The notes under the pieces were generated by a model, which was given only the letters and a program-made list of their open reading frames with translations, had not been told where the DNA came from and ran no database searches. The position numbers were made by a program, and so were the translations under genes. Positions 52,346 to 59,531 of a stretch of 64,000 bases of DNA are shown here, piece after piece. Each line of letters starts with the position of its first letter. The stretch's first letter is position 1. This stretch comes from CAZHOS01 sp964534605. Lineage in GTDB: Bacteria > Patescibacteriota > Saccharimonadia > Saccharimonadales > VXPC01. Location: contig CAZHOS010000001.1 of the NCBI GenBank assembly GCA_964534605.1, positions 1 through 64,000 on the forward strand, read 5' to 3'.

Positions 52346-52424
52346 TTTGTAATCCCTTTTCTTTTAGTTTATCAGCTTTGGCCTTTTTATATTGTTCGTA
52401 AAACATTTTTTGCTCCGTATTCAT
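52338..52424 (-). CDS. possible 28-aa small ORF overlapping the hisS start
   Basis: ATG at 52424 opens MNTEQKMFYEQYKKAKADKL followed by KEKGLQNG and TAA, ending 8 bases inside hisS in another frame. A second in-frame ATG at 52406 has GGAG 6 bases upstream. The composition (Lys, Tyr, Gln) looks like a real peptide, but it holds no His codons. It is therefore not a classical His attenuator peptide. Translational coupling to hisS is the simplest idea. Confidence 0.4.
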   Translation of the reverse strand: MNTEQKMFYEQYKKAKADKLKEKGLQNG

Positions 52425-52438
52425 TATCTATAAAAATC

Positions 52439-52464
52439 AAAAACGCCGAAGGGCCGGCGTTTTT
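52439..52464. terminator. intrinsic terminator
   Basis: AAAAACGCCG, loop AAGGGC, CGGCGTTTTT: a perfect 10-bp stem with T5. It ends the flavoprotein transcript just before the hisS leader. Confidence 0.9.
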
Positions 52465-52562
52465 AAAGGATAGTCACATCACAAAACTAACGCAGGCGGG
52501 CCTCCGGCGATATATGTAGATGCAAATTTGAATAATTCATAGGGTTAAGTATATCACGCTGT

Positions 52563-53809
52563 TTAGTTTCTTGCGGCATTGATACCGGCTATATAGCCTG
52601 TTGTCCAGCATAGCTGGAGCGAGTAGCCACCGGATGGTCTGTTGATATTAAGAAGGTCGCCTGTAACGTAAAGGTTGGTGATTTCCTTAGACCTCATAGT
52701 TTTCGTGTCCAGATTCTCTAGGGCTAAGCCACCGTCTGCAACTACGGCTTTGTCAAACCCCATCAGGCTATCGACCTGAGCAGTTGCGCCACACAACACA
52801 TCGACAATTTTGCTACGCAATACCTTACTGAGCTCGCTGCAGTTCTTAGCCTCGATCTCTTGTTTGCCAATAATCTGCGTAATGATTGGGCTTAGACCGC
52901 CAGGCAAGAGCTCTTTGAGAACATTTTTGAGCATTTTTGCACGGTTAGATTCTAGCGCTTGGACTACTTTTTTGTCGACATCCTCCCTGTCTAGCTCAGG
53001 ATAAAAATTAATTGCAACATGGACATCGCTAGACTCCAGTAGCTCCGCCACCCGGTAAGCATTATTGAGCACCAGTGGACCAGATACGCCGTAATGAGTA
53101 AAGAGCAGCCTCCCACGCTGTTTGAACTTCTTTTTGTTGCCTGCGCATAAAGACAGCTCCACCTCCGCAGATTTGCCCGCCACCGACGCAGGCCAGCTGT
53201 CTTTTAGCTTTAGTGGGGTAATACTGGGACTTGGCTCATCTACTGTATGCCCAAGCTCACGCAACCACTTAAATCCGTCACCCGTAGATCCGGTGTCCGG
53301 GCGGGATGTGCCACCGGTTGCCAGTATGTAGCTGTGGCCATGCACATCACCTTTCGATGTGCAGATACTGCTAATCGAACCCTGCTCTGTTTGAATGGAC
53401 TCGACACGCACATCTGTAAGCACCTCTACTTTGCTGTGTGTCATGTCTTGTTCGAGCACCCTCAGAACATCCAAAGCTTTATTAGTAGTCGGAAATGCAC
53501 GTTTACGATCCTCGATCTTTGTAGCTAGGCCACGAGAATTAAAATAATCTGCCGACTCTTGCATGCCAAACTGAGTGAATGCCGAGTAAAGGAACTTCTC
53601 TGACTTGCCGTAATTTTTGAGTAGCGTGCGCATGTCTTCCTCGGCATTGTAGACATTGCAACGGCCGCCGCCTGTTATGCGTAGCTTTTCGCCGAGGCGC
53701 TTGTTTTTTTCTAATAACAACACACTCGCCCCGCGGCTCGCAGCTGTAGCTGCGGCCATCATGCCACTCGCGCCACCACCCACACCACAACTACATCATA
53801 CTTATTCAC
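52563..53809 (-). pseudogene. HI0933-family flavoprotein with a frameshift in the FAD motif
   Basis: An uninterrupted frame from 52563 to a GTG at 53783 encodes 406 aa of a BaiN/HI0933-type NAD(P)/FAD oxidoreductase: GGGASGMMAAATAA, LRITGGGRCNVYN, YILATGGTSRPDTGSTGDG, LFTHYGVSGPLVL and the closing GDLLNINRPSGGYSLQLCWTTG. The first strand is missing from that frame. Upstream, GTG at 53809 encodes M/V-NKYDVVVV in another frame. Deleting a single base near 53782-53784 joins the two into NKYDVVVVGGGASG, the expected Rossmann start. So the gene is either frameshifted, a sequencing error in a GTG-rich run, or started internally with a truncated FAD fold. The rest shows no decay. Confidence 0.8.
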
Positions 53810-53870
53810 CGCTATAGTCTACATCAATCAAATAGTACAATGTAGGAATATAGCGGAGCTATAATTTTTA

Positions 53871-54287
53871 CTAAAAATCATACTTTGAGTGGCATACTGC
53901 GTGCCTCGGTATATCCTCACACTCTAAGCTAAAAGTTAATAGATATGAAGTTAAGGTGATTAACAGTAGGCTTGGTAAAAAATAGAGTCCTATCTTCCAA
54001 AATTTGTCTACCTTAAAACGCCCTAGATAAATTATTTTTGTAATAAGCAGACCAAGAAAGAATGGAATAAAATAAACCAGTGCAACTATAAAGTATTCAA
54101 CCGTAAATATGTATGGGTCGCGTAGATACGTACTTACATCAGTCTCTATAATCGATGCACACTGCCTATCGAACTCAAAGCAGTAAGGTTCTGGAAGCAG
54201 CAACCAAAATGTTCCAGTAGCAAAGAATAGACAAAATATAAAAGCAATAACGTATTGCTTGAAAGTAAAGGTTTTGAATATCCCCAT
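53871..54287 (-). CDS. four-TM membrane protein, unknown
   Basis: 138 aa, unrecognised. Hydrophobic segments at about residues 11-31, 62-84 and 99-118, with Phe- and Leu-rich ends and a Cys-containing loop (PYCFEFDRQCASIIE). It ends ECEDIPRHAVCHSKYDF. The four cysteines in the loop and tail could form external disulphides. A TATACT at 54297-54302 ends 9 bases before the ATG. Base composition is more A/T-rich than its neighbours. It lies next to the tRNA-Leu duplication, so acquisition is possible. Confidence 0.55.
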   Translation of the reverse strand: MGIFKTFTFKQYVIAFIFCLFFATGTFWLLLPEPYCFEFDRQCASIIETDVSTYLRDPYIFTVEYFIVALVYFIPFFLGLLITKIIYLGRFKVDKFWKIGLYFLPSLLLITLTSYLLTFSLECEDIPRHAVCHSKYDF

Positions 54288-54331
54288 TAGCTGCTAAGTA
54301 TAGCATCTGGACATACTTAACCGATAAAACC

Positions 54332-54365
54332 AAAATAAAGAGTCCCAAATGGGACTCTTTATTTT
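54332..54365. terminator. terminator-like hairpin beside the tRNA-Leu remnant
   Basis: AAAATAAAGAGTCCC, loop AAAT, GGGACTCTTTATTTT: a perfect 15-bp stem. It abuts a copy of the tRNA-Leu 3' end, just as the real tRNA is followed by its own terminator. Confidence 0.8.
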
Positions 54366-54385
54366 GGTGCCGTGGAAAGGACTTG
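54361..54385. repeat. duplicated 3' end of tRNA-Leu (copy 1, remnant)
   Basis: The 25 bases at 54361-54385 are identical to 54541-54565, which cover the CCA end, acceptor strand and part of the T-arm of tRNA-Leu. After it an 86-base insert with two hairpins (TTGCAAAC/GTTTGCAA and GATATGCC/GGCATATC) precedes CCTTCACGCATT (54472-54483). That 12-mer continues the tRNA match. Copy 1 cannot fold as a tRNA. Confidence 0.75.
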
Positions 54386-54511
54386 CCCACGTCCCGCGGG
54401 CCCGAAACTTCGTCTTTGCAAACAAGTTTGCAAGAGAAGGTTTCCTTGCGATATGCCACTGGCATATCTCACCTTCACGCATTATGGCTCGGTTCAACCC
54501 CTTTCCTAGTC

Positions 54512-54545
54512 AAAATAAAAAGCCCCATATGGGGCTATTTATTTT
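54512..54545. terminator. tRNA-Leu terminator
   Basis: A/T-rich arms around AGCCCC-ATAT-GGGGCT directly after the encoded CCA of tRNA-Leu on the minus strand, followed by TTTTTATTTT. Confidence 0.8.
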
Positions 54546-54629
54546 GGTGCCGTGGAAAGGACTTGAACCTTCACGCATTGCTGCACTAGTTCCTAAGACT
54601 AGCGTGTCTACCAATTCCACCACCACGGC
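54545..54629 (-). tRNA. tRNA-Leu(TAG)
   Basis: Class II tRNA. Acceptor GCCGTGG/CCACGGC, anticodon stem CTAGT/ACTAG, loop CTTAGGA, anticodon TAG for CTA-family codons, long variable arm, T-loop TTCAAGT, encoded ACCA end. Its 3' 25 bases are duplicated at 54361-54385. Confidence 0.94.
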
Positions 54630-54679
54630 ATGTTAGTGTTGGACCGCACTATTCTACTACCGTTTAACTTGTCTCGCAA

Positions 54680-55063
54680 CTATACTATGTAGGCAATGTA
54701 TGCCACAGCCGATGTTAGCACCACACCCCAGGCAGTATCGAGTGCCACCATCTGCCAGGGCCAACCTTTAATGACGGCTTTATTTGTAAATTCATACGTT
54801 CCATAGGCGAATAGACCTAACAGTGCCCCGCGCCTAGCGACCTCCGACGCTTGGCCTTCGACGTCTAACCCTAGTTGGGACAAATATACGACCAAGGTAA
54901 CGTAGCCAACGTAGAATATCAGTGCGGCCAGACCGTCTGGCTTTTTAGCAACAAGCTGAGGGGCATACTTGACCAAAGTTGGCTTGATAACAAACGCTAT
55001 TACCGGCAGGTCGATCGCTGCCATCGCTACCCCTCCAATAATTACACTAATTATATAATCCAT
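54680..55063 (-). CDS. DUF2177 membrane protein
   Basis: 127 aa with four predicted membrane helices. RRGALLGLFAYGTYEFTNKAVIKGWPWQMVALDTAWGVVLTSAVAY is the DUF2177 signature (GxFAYxTYxxTN, then DxAWG). The function of the family is unknown. A TATGAT ends 9 bases before the ATG; no good Shine-Dalgarno. Divergent from the next gene with 41 bp between starts. Confidence 0.82.
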   Translation of the reverse strand: MDYIISVIIGGVAMAAIDLPVIAFVIKPTLVKYAPQLVAKKPDGLAALIFYVGYVTLVVYLSQLGLDVEGQASEVARRGALLGLFAYGTYEFTNKAVIKGWPWQMVALDTAWGVVLTSAVAYIAYIV

Positions 55064-55090
55064 ATGCTTTCTATCATACCATCATTCTTG

Positions 55091-55096
55091 TATAAT
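55091..55096 (+). promoter_or_regulatory. -10 element of the 225-aa gene
   Basis: Perfect TATAAT ending 8 bases before the ATG at 55105, no Shine-Dalgarno. Near-leaderless. Confidence 0.5.
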
Positions 55097-55104
55097 TCGA
55101 TGTA

Positions 55105-55782
55105 ATGAAATTGCTTAAAAGTACAATTCCTGAAGTTAAAGTACATAAAACTAGCGATCTATGTGAGCTAGATGGGTTCGCATCTTTGCACGCTTATGGA
55201 CATATCGGTCTTTCAGGTTTTATTGAAGCTACAGACATACCCCCGCTCAATTATTTCCAGGGCCTATACTGGCAAGACGTCTCCGGAATATTTACCGGAA
55301 TATCTAGCGCAAGAGCTAGATCTATAAGCGTTCAGGAATCGAGAAACGCATCTAATGCACAGCTCCACGCTCTTGCGGCTAAGGTTCACGGCTTCGTTAG
55401 ATCCATGCTTGAAGCTGCAGATTCGCCTTCTGCGAACTACATGGTAAATCGACCCTTACCTATACCCAACAAACTAGAGGCAGGCGGCTATGTCGAGCCT
55501 CATGCTGATGGAATAAGCTGTCATGTATATGTTGCTAGTCTTGCTCTTCATGGAATTGGATTACCTGCAATCAGGCTTGGTGTTGATCAAAATGCCGAAA
55601 ACTGGGATGAATACGAAAACGAGATGACATACCAGCAGGATCCTGGAGATCTGATGATCTATGCTTGCGACATCAGAGACGCTTCAAATGTACAAGCAAC
55701 TCTAAACCACCATGAGGTAAAATTGCCCGACAATAGCCTCGGTAGGCATACACTGGTAGTTGCTGGCGCTTGTACTAGCTAG
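55105..55782 (+). CDS. putative 2-oxoglutarate/Fe(II)-type dioxygenase
   Basis: 225 aa. The C-terminal half matches the double-stranded beta-helix pattern. His133-x-Asp135 lies in GGYVEPHADG, then a GDLMIY strand, His202 or His203 in TLNHHEVKLPDN, and Arg214 in GRHTLVVAG. These would be the two His and the Asp of the iron site and the 2-oxoglutarate Arg. The N-terminal half is not recognised. Substrate unknown; hydroxylation of protein or nucleic acid is possible. The stop overlaps the end of the convergent rsmD by 8 bases. Confidence 0.5.
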   Translation: MKLLKSTIPEVKVHKTSDLCELDGFASLHAYGHIGLSGFIEATDIPPLNYFQGLYWQDVSGIFTGISSARARSISVQESRNASNAQLHALAAKVHGFVRSMLEAADSPSANYMVNRPLPIPNKLEAGGYVEPHADGISCHVYVASLALHGIGLPAIRLGVDQNAENWDEYENEMTYQQDPGDLMIYACDIRDASNVQATLNHHEVKLPDNSLGRHTLVVAGACTS

Positions 55783-56302
55783 CCTTGAGGATGCTAATTG
55801 TCGCACGGGCGTAGGATCTTTGAGTGACAAGCCTGAGGCCATCTAGTTCTTCTGTGCGGTAATCCTTGGGGTGGCTAATCACCATCAGTCCACCAGGTGC
55901 AAGCATGCTGGCTAGTGCCCGCAGATGTAGGGGGTTCAGGTCCTGGTACGGCGGATCTGCAAAGATGAGATCAAAAGTGTAATCTACGTTCTTGGCCCAA
56001 GTAACAACGTTGGCTCGTGTGGCGCGGACGCTCTGTTTCAGACCTAGGTCCTCTATATTCTCGGTGATTGTTTTGTAGGCTTTTTTGTCCATATCGACGG
56101 CATAGACGCTGGCGGCCCCACGACTAACTGCCTCAAAACCCAACGCTCCACTCCCGGCATAGGCATCCAGCACACTCAGGCCTTCTATGGGGCCCAGCAT
56201 ATTAAATAGGGCCCCCCTGGCACGCTCGCTCATTGGGTGCGTCCTATTGCCTGATGGGGCTTTAAAGATTCGGCCTTTGTGCTTTCCTGCAATCACTCTC
56301 AT
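55775..56302 (-). CDS. rsmD: 16S rRNA (guanine-N2) methyltransferase RsmD
   Basis: 175 aa from the ATG at 56302. MRVIAGKHKGRIFKAPSGNRTHPMSERARGALFNML opens the protein, VLDAYAGSGALGFEAVSRGA binds S-adenosylmethionine, and the catalytic motif is FADPPY. RsmD methylates G966 (E. coli numbering) of 16S rRNA. The longer frame to 56338 is not needed. Convergent with the dioxygenase-like gene. Confidence 0.93.
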   Translation of the reverse strand: MRVIAGKHKGRIFKAPSGNRTHPMSERARGALFNMLGPIEGLSVLDAYAGSGALGFEAVSRGAASVYAVDMDKKAYKTITENIEDLGLKQSVRATRANVVTWAKNVDYTFDLIFADPPYQDLNPLHLRALASMLAPGGLMVISHPKDYRTEELDGLRLVTQRSYARATISILKAS

Positions 56303-56391
56303 AGCTCTATTGTACCCCCTGCAGCGACACCGCACCATGTTTCTGTTCTTCTGCAGAACAAATAGTCTTAACGTTGTAAGATTTCCTGCTG

Positions 56392-58425
56392 CTAGTTAAG
56401 AGAGCTTACTTTTTGGGTTTTAATAACACTCTTTTGTAACTCGGGGTAGTCTTTTAGCTTTAATTTGCTACCAATAAACGCATCGGCCATCGCCCGAGCG
56501 ACTGCAACCTGCTTTGCATCGGATATATTAGCCACGCGCAGATCCAGCGATCCGCTCTGACGCGTACCATAGATCGCACCAGGTCCACGCAGCTCTAAAT
56601 CGAGCTCACTCAGCTTGAAGCCATCTTCCACTTGCTCTATATACCTCAGTCGTTTAGCCGGGGCTTGGTTATCTGCAAGCATCAACAAGCACGTACCCGC
56701 TGTGGTTCCACGTCCGACCCGGCCGCGCAACTGATGCAGTTGCGCTAACCCGAACCTATGCGGCGAGAGTATAGCTATTGTATGGGAGTTAACGACATTC
56801 ACACCGACCTCGATCACCGTTGTCGAGACCAATACATGGATCTTGCCGGACAGAAAGTCAGCCATAACTAACTCCTTCTGCTCGGCCTTAAGCTTACCGT
56901 GCATTAGGCCTATAGAAGCGTCGGGATACTTGCGCTGCAAGTCACTATATATCTGCTCAGCGGGGTCCCCTACTTCTTCGCTATCAATACTGGGGCACAC
57001 AATATAGACCTGATTACTTTCGTCGGCATTGCTTATAAGACTTTTAAGTTTATTAGCTCTATGGGAAAGGCTGACAAGTTCTGTGCGGATAGATTTTTTG
57101 CCAGGTGGCTTCTCGCTAAGGATAGATATGTCTAGTTCGCCGTAGAGGATAAGCCCTAGTGTGCGGGGTATGGGTGTTGCAGTCATAGTAAGTATATGGG
57201 GCATTAGCTTGGCTTTGCCTTGCAAGCTCTTGCGCTGCTCGACTCCAAAGCGGTGTTGCTCGTCGATTATAGCTAGTTGAACATTCTTGTAATCGACCCC
57301 TTTCTGGAAGACAGCGTGCGTGCCTATTATTATCCGTGCATCGCCGCTAGCGACCCGCTGTAGTACGGCTTTTTTGTCAGGGGCTTTTTGTGATCCCGTC
57401 AGTACCGTTATTTGACTCGCTAAGCTGGTGCCGCCGAGTAGCTCCTGGAATGACTCGTAATGCTGCTTAGCTAACAAGTCTGTCGGTGCCATAACTACTA
57501 CCTGTCCGCCGTGACTAGCGACGTTCGCTGCCACCATCGCGGCGATAACTGTCTTGCCGGATCCTACATCTCCCTCTACCAGCCTGTTAAGAGGCCTGTC
57601 AGCTTCTTGCATATCCTTAAGTATTTGCCAGGCTATCGCCCGCTGTTGATCCGTAAGTGTGTAGGGCAGATCTTTAGATATAGACACCAGCAGGTCTTCG
57701 TTAACGGTGATTTTAGGCGAGCGCAGGACAGAATATTTCTGGCGCAATAACTGGCTAGACAGACTAAGTTCGAACAGCTCACGCACACCCAGCTCGAACC
57801 GGGCCTCCTGAACATCTTCAGTTCTGGCTGGGAAGTGTAGCTTGTTAAGCGTCGTGCTAAGGCTAGGCAAGCCTACATCCGCCAATAACTGTGCTGGTAG
57901 CCTCTCTGGTATGTCGTCTATGCATGACTTTACACCGCTAATGGCTTTTCTGATCCGTAGGCTGCTAAGCCCCTTAGTTTCTGGATAAACTGGCAGTACC
58001 CGTGCTGTATTAATCTGAAAGTCACTAACTAGCTCGATAGTTGGGTTAATAAGCGACAAATGCTTGCCACTAAAGTCGTATTGCCCTGACAAATAGTACT
58101 CGGCGCCCTTTTTGATGCTCTGGGCTCGGTAAGGTTGGTTAAACCAGACGATGCCAATAGCCCCGCTATCGTCGGTCGCTTTACCTTGGGTGATGTGCAT
58201 GCCGCGGGCTTTGCCGTAGCGTGGTGCGCTGGTAGATATCTTGGCCTTCAGCGTTACAGGACCTGGTTCAACGTCGGCTATCTGCTGCACTTTAGAATAG
58301 TCCTCGTACCGACGAGGGTAATGATCCAGTAAGTCCCCGATCGTCTCTATGCCTAAACGATTAAACAGTAAGCTCACCTTAGGCCCAATGCCGGCCACCA
58401 TGTCTATTTTGTCTGACAAGCGCAT
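56392..58425 (-). CDS. recG: ATP-dependent DNA helicase RecG
   Basis: 677 aa, normal length. The N-terminal wedge domain includes GIGPKVSLLFNRLGIETIGDLLDHYPRRYEDYS. Helicase motifs: GDVGSGKTVIA, TDLLAKQHYESF, IIDEQHRFGVEQR, TMTATPIPRTL, TTVIEVGVNV and QLRGRVGRG. It reverses stalled forks and remodels Holliday junctions. A single gene with 57 bp to its divergent neighbour. Confidence 0.97.
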   Translation of the reverse strand: MRLSDKIDMVAGIGPKVSLLFNRLGIETIGDLLDHYPRRYEDYSKVQQIADVEPGPVTLKAKISTSAPRYGKARGMHITQGKATDDSGAIGIVWFNQPYRAQSIKKGAEYYLSGQYDFSGKHLSLINPTIELVSDFQINTARVLPVYPETKGLSSLRIRKAISGVKSCIDDIPERLPAQLLADVGLPSLSTTLNKLHFPARTEDVQEARFELGVRELFELSLSSQLLRQKYSVLRSPKITVNEDLLVSISKDLPYTLTDQQRAIAWQILKDMQEADRPLNRLVEGDVGSGKTVIAAMVAANVASHGGQVVVMAPTDLLAKQHYESFQELLGGTSLASQITVLTGSQKAPDKKAVLQRVASGDARIIIGTHAVFQKGVDYKNVQLAIIDEQHRFGVEQRKSLQGKAKLMPHILTMTATPIPRTLGLILYGELDISILSEKPPGKKSIRTELVSLSHRANKLKSLISNADESNQVYIVCPSIDSEEVGDPAEQIYSDLQRKYPDASIGLMHGKLKAEQKELVMADFLSGKIHVLVSTTVIEVGVNVVNSHTIAILSPHRFGLAQLHQLRGRVGRGTTAGTCLLMLADNQAPAKRLRYIEQVEDGFKLSELDLELRGPGAIYGTRQSGSLDLRVANISDAKQVAVARAMADAFIGSKLKLKDYPELQKSVIKTQKVSSLN

Positions 58426-58470
58426 AGCTATAGTCTACATGAGTGGTTTACACTCTGCGCCCCTAGCCTG

Positions 58471-58476
58471 TATCAT
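58471..58476 (+). promoter_or_regulatory. -10 element of the FemAB-like gene, predicted leaderless
   Basis: TATCAT ends exactly 6 bases before the ATG at 58483; no Shine-Dalgarno. Confidence 0.5.
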
Positions 58477-58482
58477 CTGTTT

Positions 58483-59448
58483 ATGGTTAATCCAAAACTT
58501 CTGCACCCCCTCCAGAGCGAGGCCTGGCAACCTATCTACCCAAACACACACCGCCTGATCGCGGCCGGCACACCGACGAATATTCGTCTCGTCTCGCCCG
58601 CATACTCCAAAATGCCCTACGCTATTATCACCCGTCCCGGTAATAGGAGCTGGGACACAGATGGCTGGCTGCAAGACATAACCCTCGCAGTAAGCGAGCT
58701 AGGTGTCAGCCACCTTGTTATCGAGCCAGATGGGCGTTATTTGCCTGCAGGACGCACACTAGAAGGGTTCATAGTCTCTAGCGCGCCAGGCTTAACAAGT
58801 CGCTACAGCGCCGTTCTAGATCTAAGCCCAAGCGAAGAAGAGCTCCTAGCTAGCTGTAGTAAATCGCATCGACAAAATATCCGCAAAGCAATCAAAAATG
58901 GATTACAGTTCGAAATCTTTACAGAAGGGACGGCTGGAATAGAACGTTTTGTGGCTATTGTCGAGTCTATGTCCACTAGCAAGAGCTTCGTGCAGTACTC
59001 TAGTGCTCATATAGAGAATGTATGGCAAGCAATGTCCGATGCTAGTAGCGCCTATATCGTTATTGGTACATACGAAGGGCAAGACGTCGGAGGCTACATG
59101 GTGGTCCATAACGGCCAAGAGGCCTATCAACTCTATGGAGGTCGCACCCAGGCTGGACGCGACAACCGCCTGGCGCAAGCAATAGGTTTCGAGGCTCTAC
59201 TGCAAGCAAAACGTCTGGGGATTAGACACTACGACATGTGGGGTATAGGTAGATTCGACAGCGGGGGCCCGGATAAAGACGACGAGAAGTACGGAATAGG
59301 CAAGTTCAAGCTAGCATACGGGTCGATACCATACGACCATGGCCCCAATCTAGAGCATATCTTTGACCAAAAAGCATACGACCGCGCTAAACTAACTGCA
59401 AAATTATCGCAAAAGAAACTAACAATCAAGAAGAAGTTATCACGCTAA
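58483..59448 (+). CDS. FemAB-family peptidoglycan bridge aminoacyltransferase
   Basis: 321 aa with two tandem GNAT-like halves as in FemX/FemA. The N-half includes YSAVLDLSPSEEELLASCSKSHRQNIRKAIKNGL, the hallmark SxxxRxxIRKAxKxG. The C-half includes GGYMVVHNGQEAYQLYGGRTQAGRDNRLAQAIGFEALLQAKRLGIRHYDMWGIG and KYGIGKFKLAYGS, typical of the family. These enzymes add amino acids from aminoacyl-tRNA to lipid II. It lies 83 bp before the PBP1A gene, consistent with a cell-wall role. Confidence 0.9.
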   Translation: MVNPKLLHPLQSEAWQPIYPNTHRLIAAGTPTNIRLVSPAYSKMPYAIITRPGNRSWDTDGWLQDITLAVSELGVSHLVIEPDGRYLPAGRTLEGFIVSSAPGLTSRYSAVLDLSPSEEELLASCSKSHRQNIRKAIKNGLQFEIFTEGTAGIERFVAIVESMSTSKSFVQYSSAHIENVWQAMSDASSAYIVIGTYEGQDVGGYMVVHNGQEAYQLYGGRTQAGRDNRLAQAIGFEALLQAKRLGIRHYDMWGIGRFDSGGPDKDDEKYGIGKFKLAYGSIPYDHGPNLEHIFDQKAYDRAKLTAKLSQKKLTIKKKLSR

Positions 59449-59503
59449 TGCTTGGCAGCTATTTTTCAGATTAAGACCAGCTTTGTTATTGTGGTTATTT
59501 TGA

Positions 59504-59509
59504 TATAAT
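59504..59509 (+). promoter_or_regulatory. extended -10 of the PBP1A operon
   Basis: TGATATAAT, a perfect TATAAT with upstream TG. RNA would start near 59516, and TTTGGAG then lies ahead of the ATG at 59532, giving a very short leader with a Shine-Dalgarno. Confidence 0.65.
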
Positions 59510-59531
59510 AAGCTCTATATTTGGAGATCAA

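Noticed and set aside
54175..54636. Several ORFs of 67-96 aa across the tRNA-Leu remnant
   Set aside because: They run through tRNA sequence and terminators and lack start signals.
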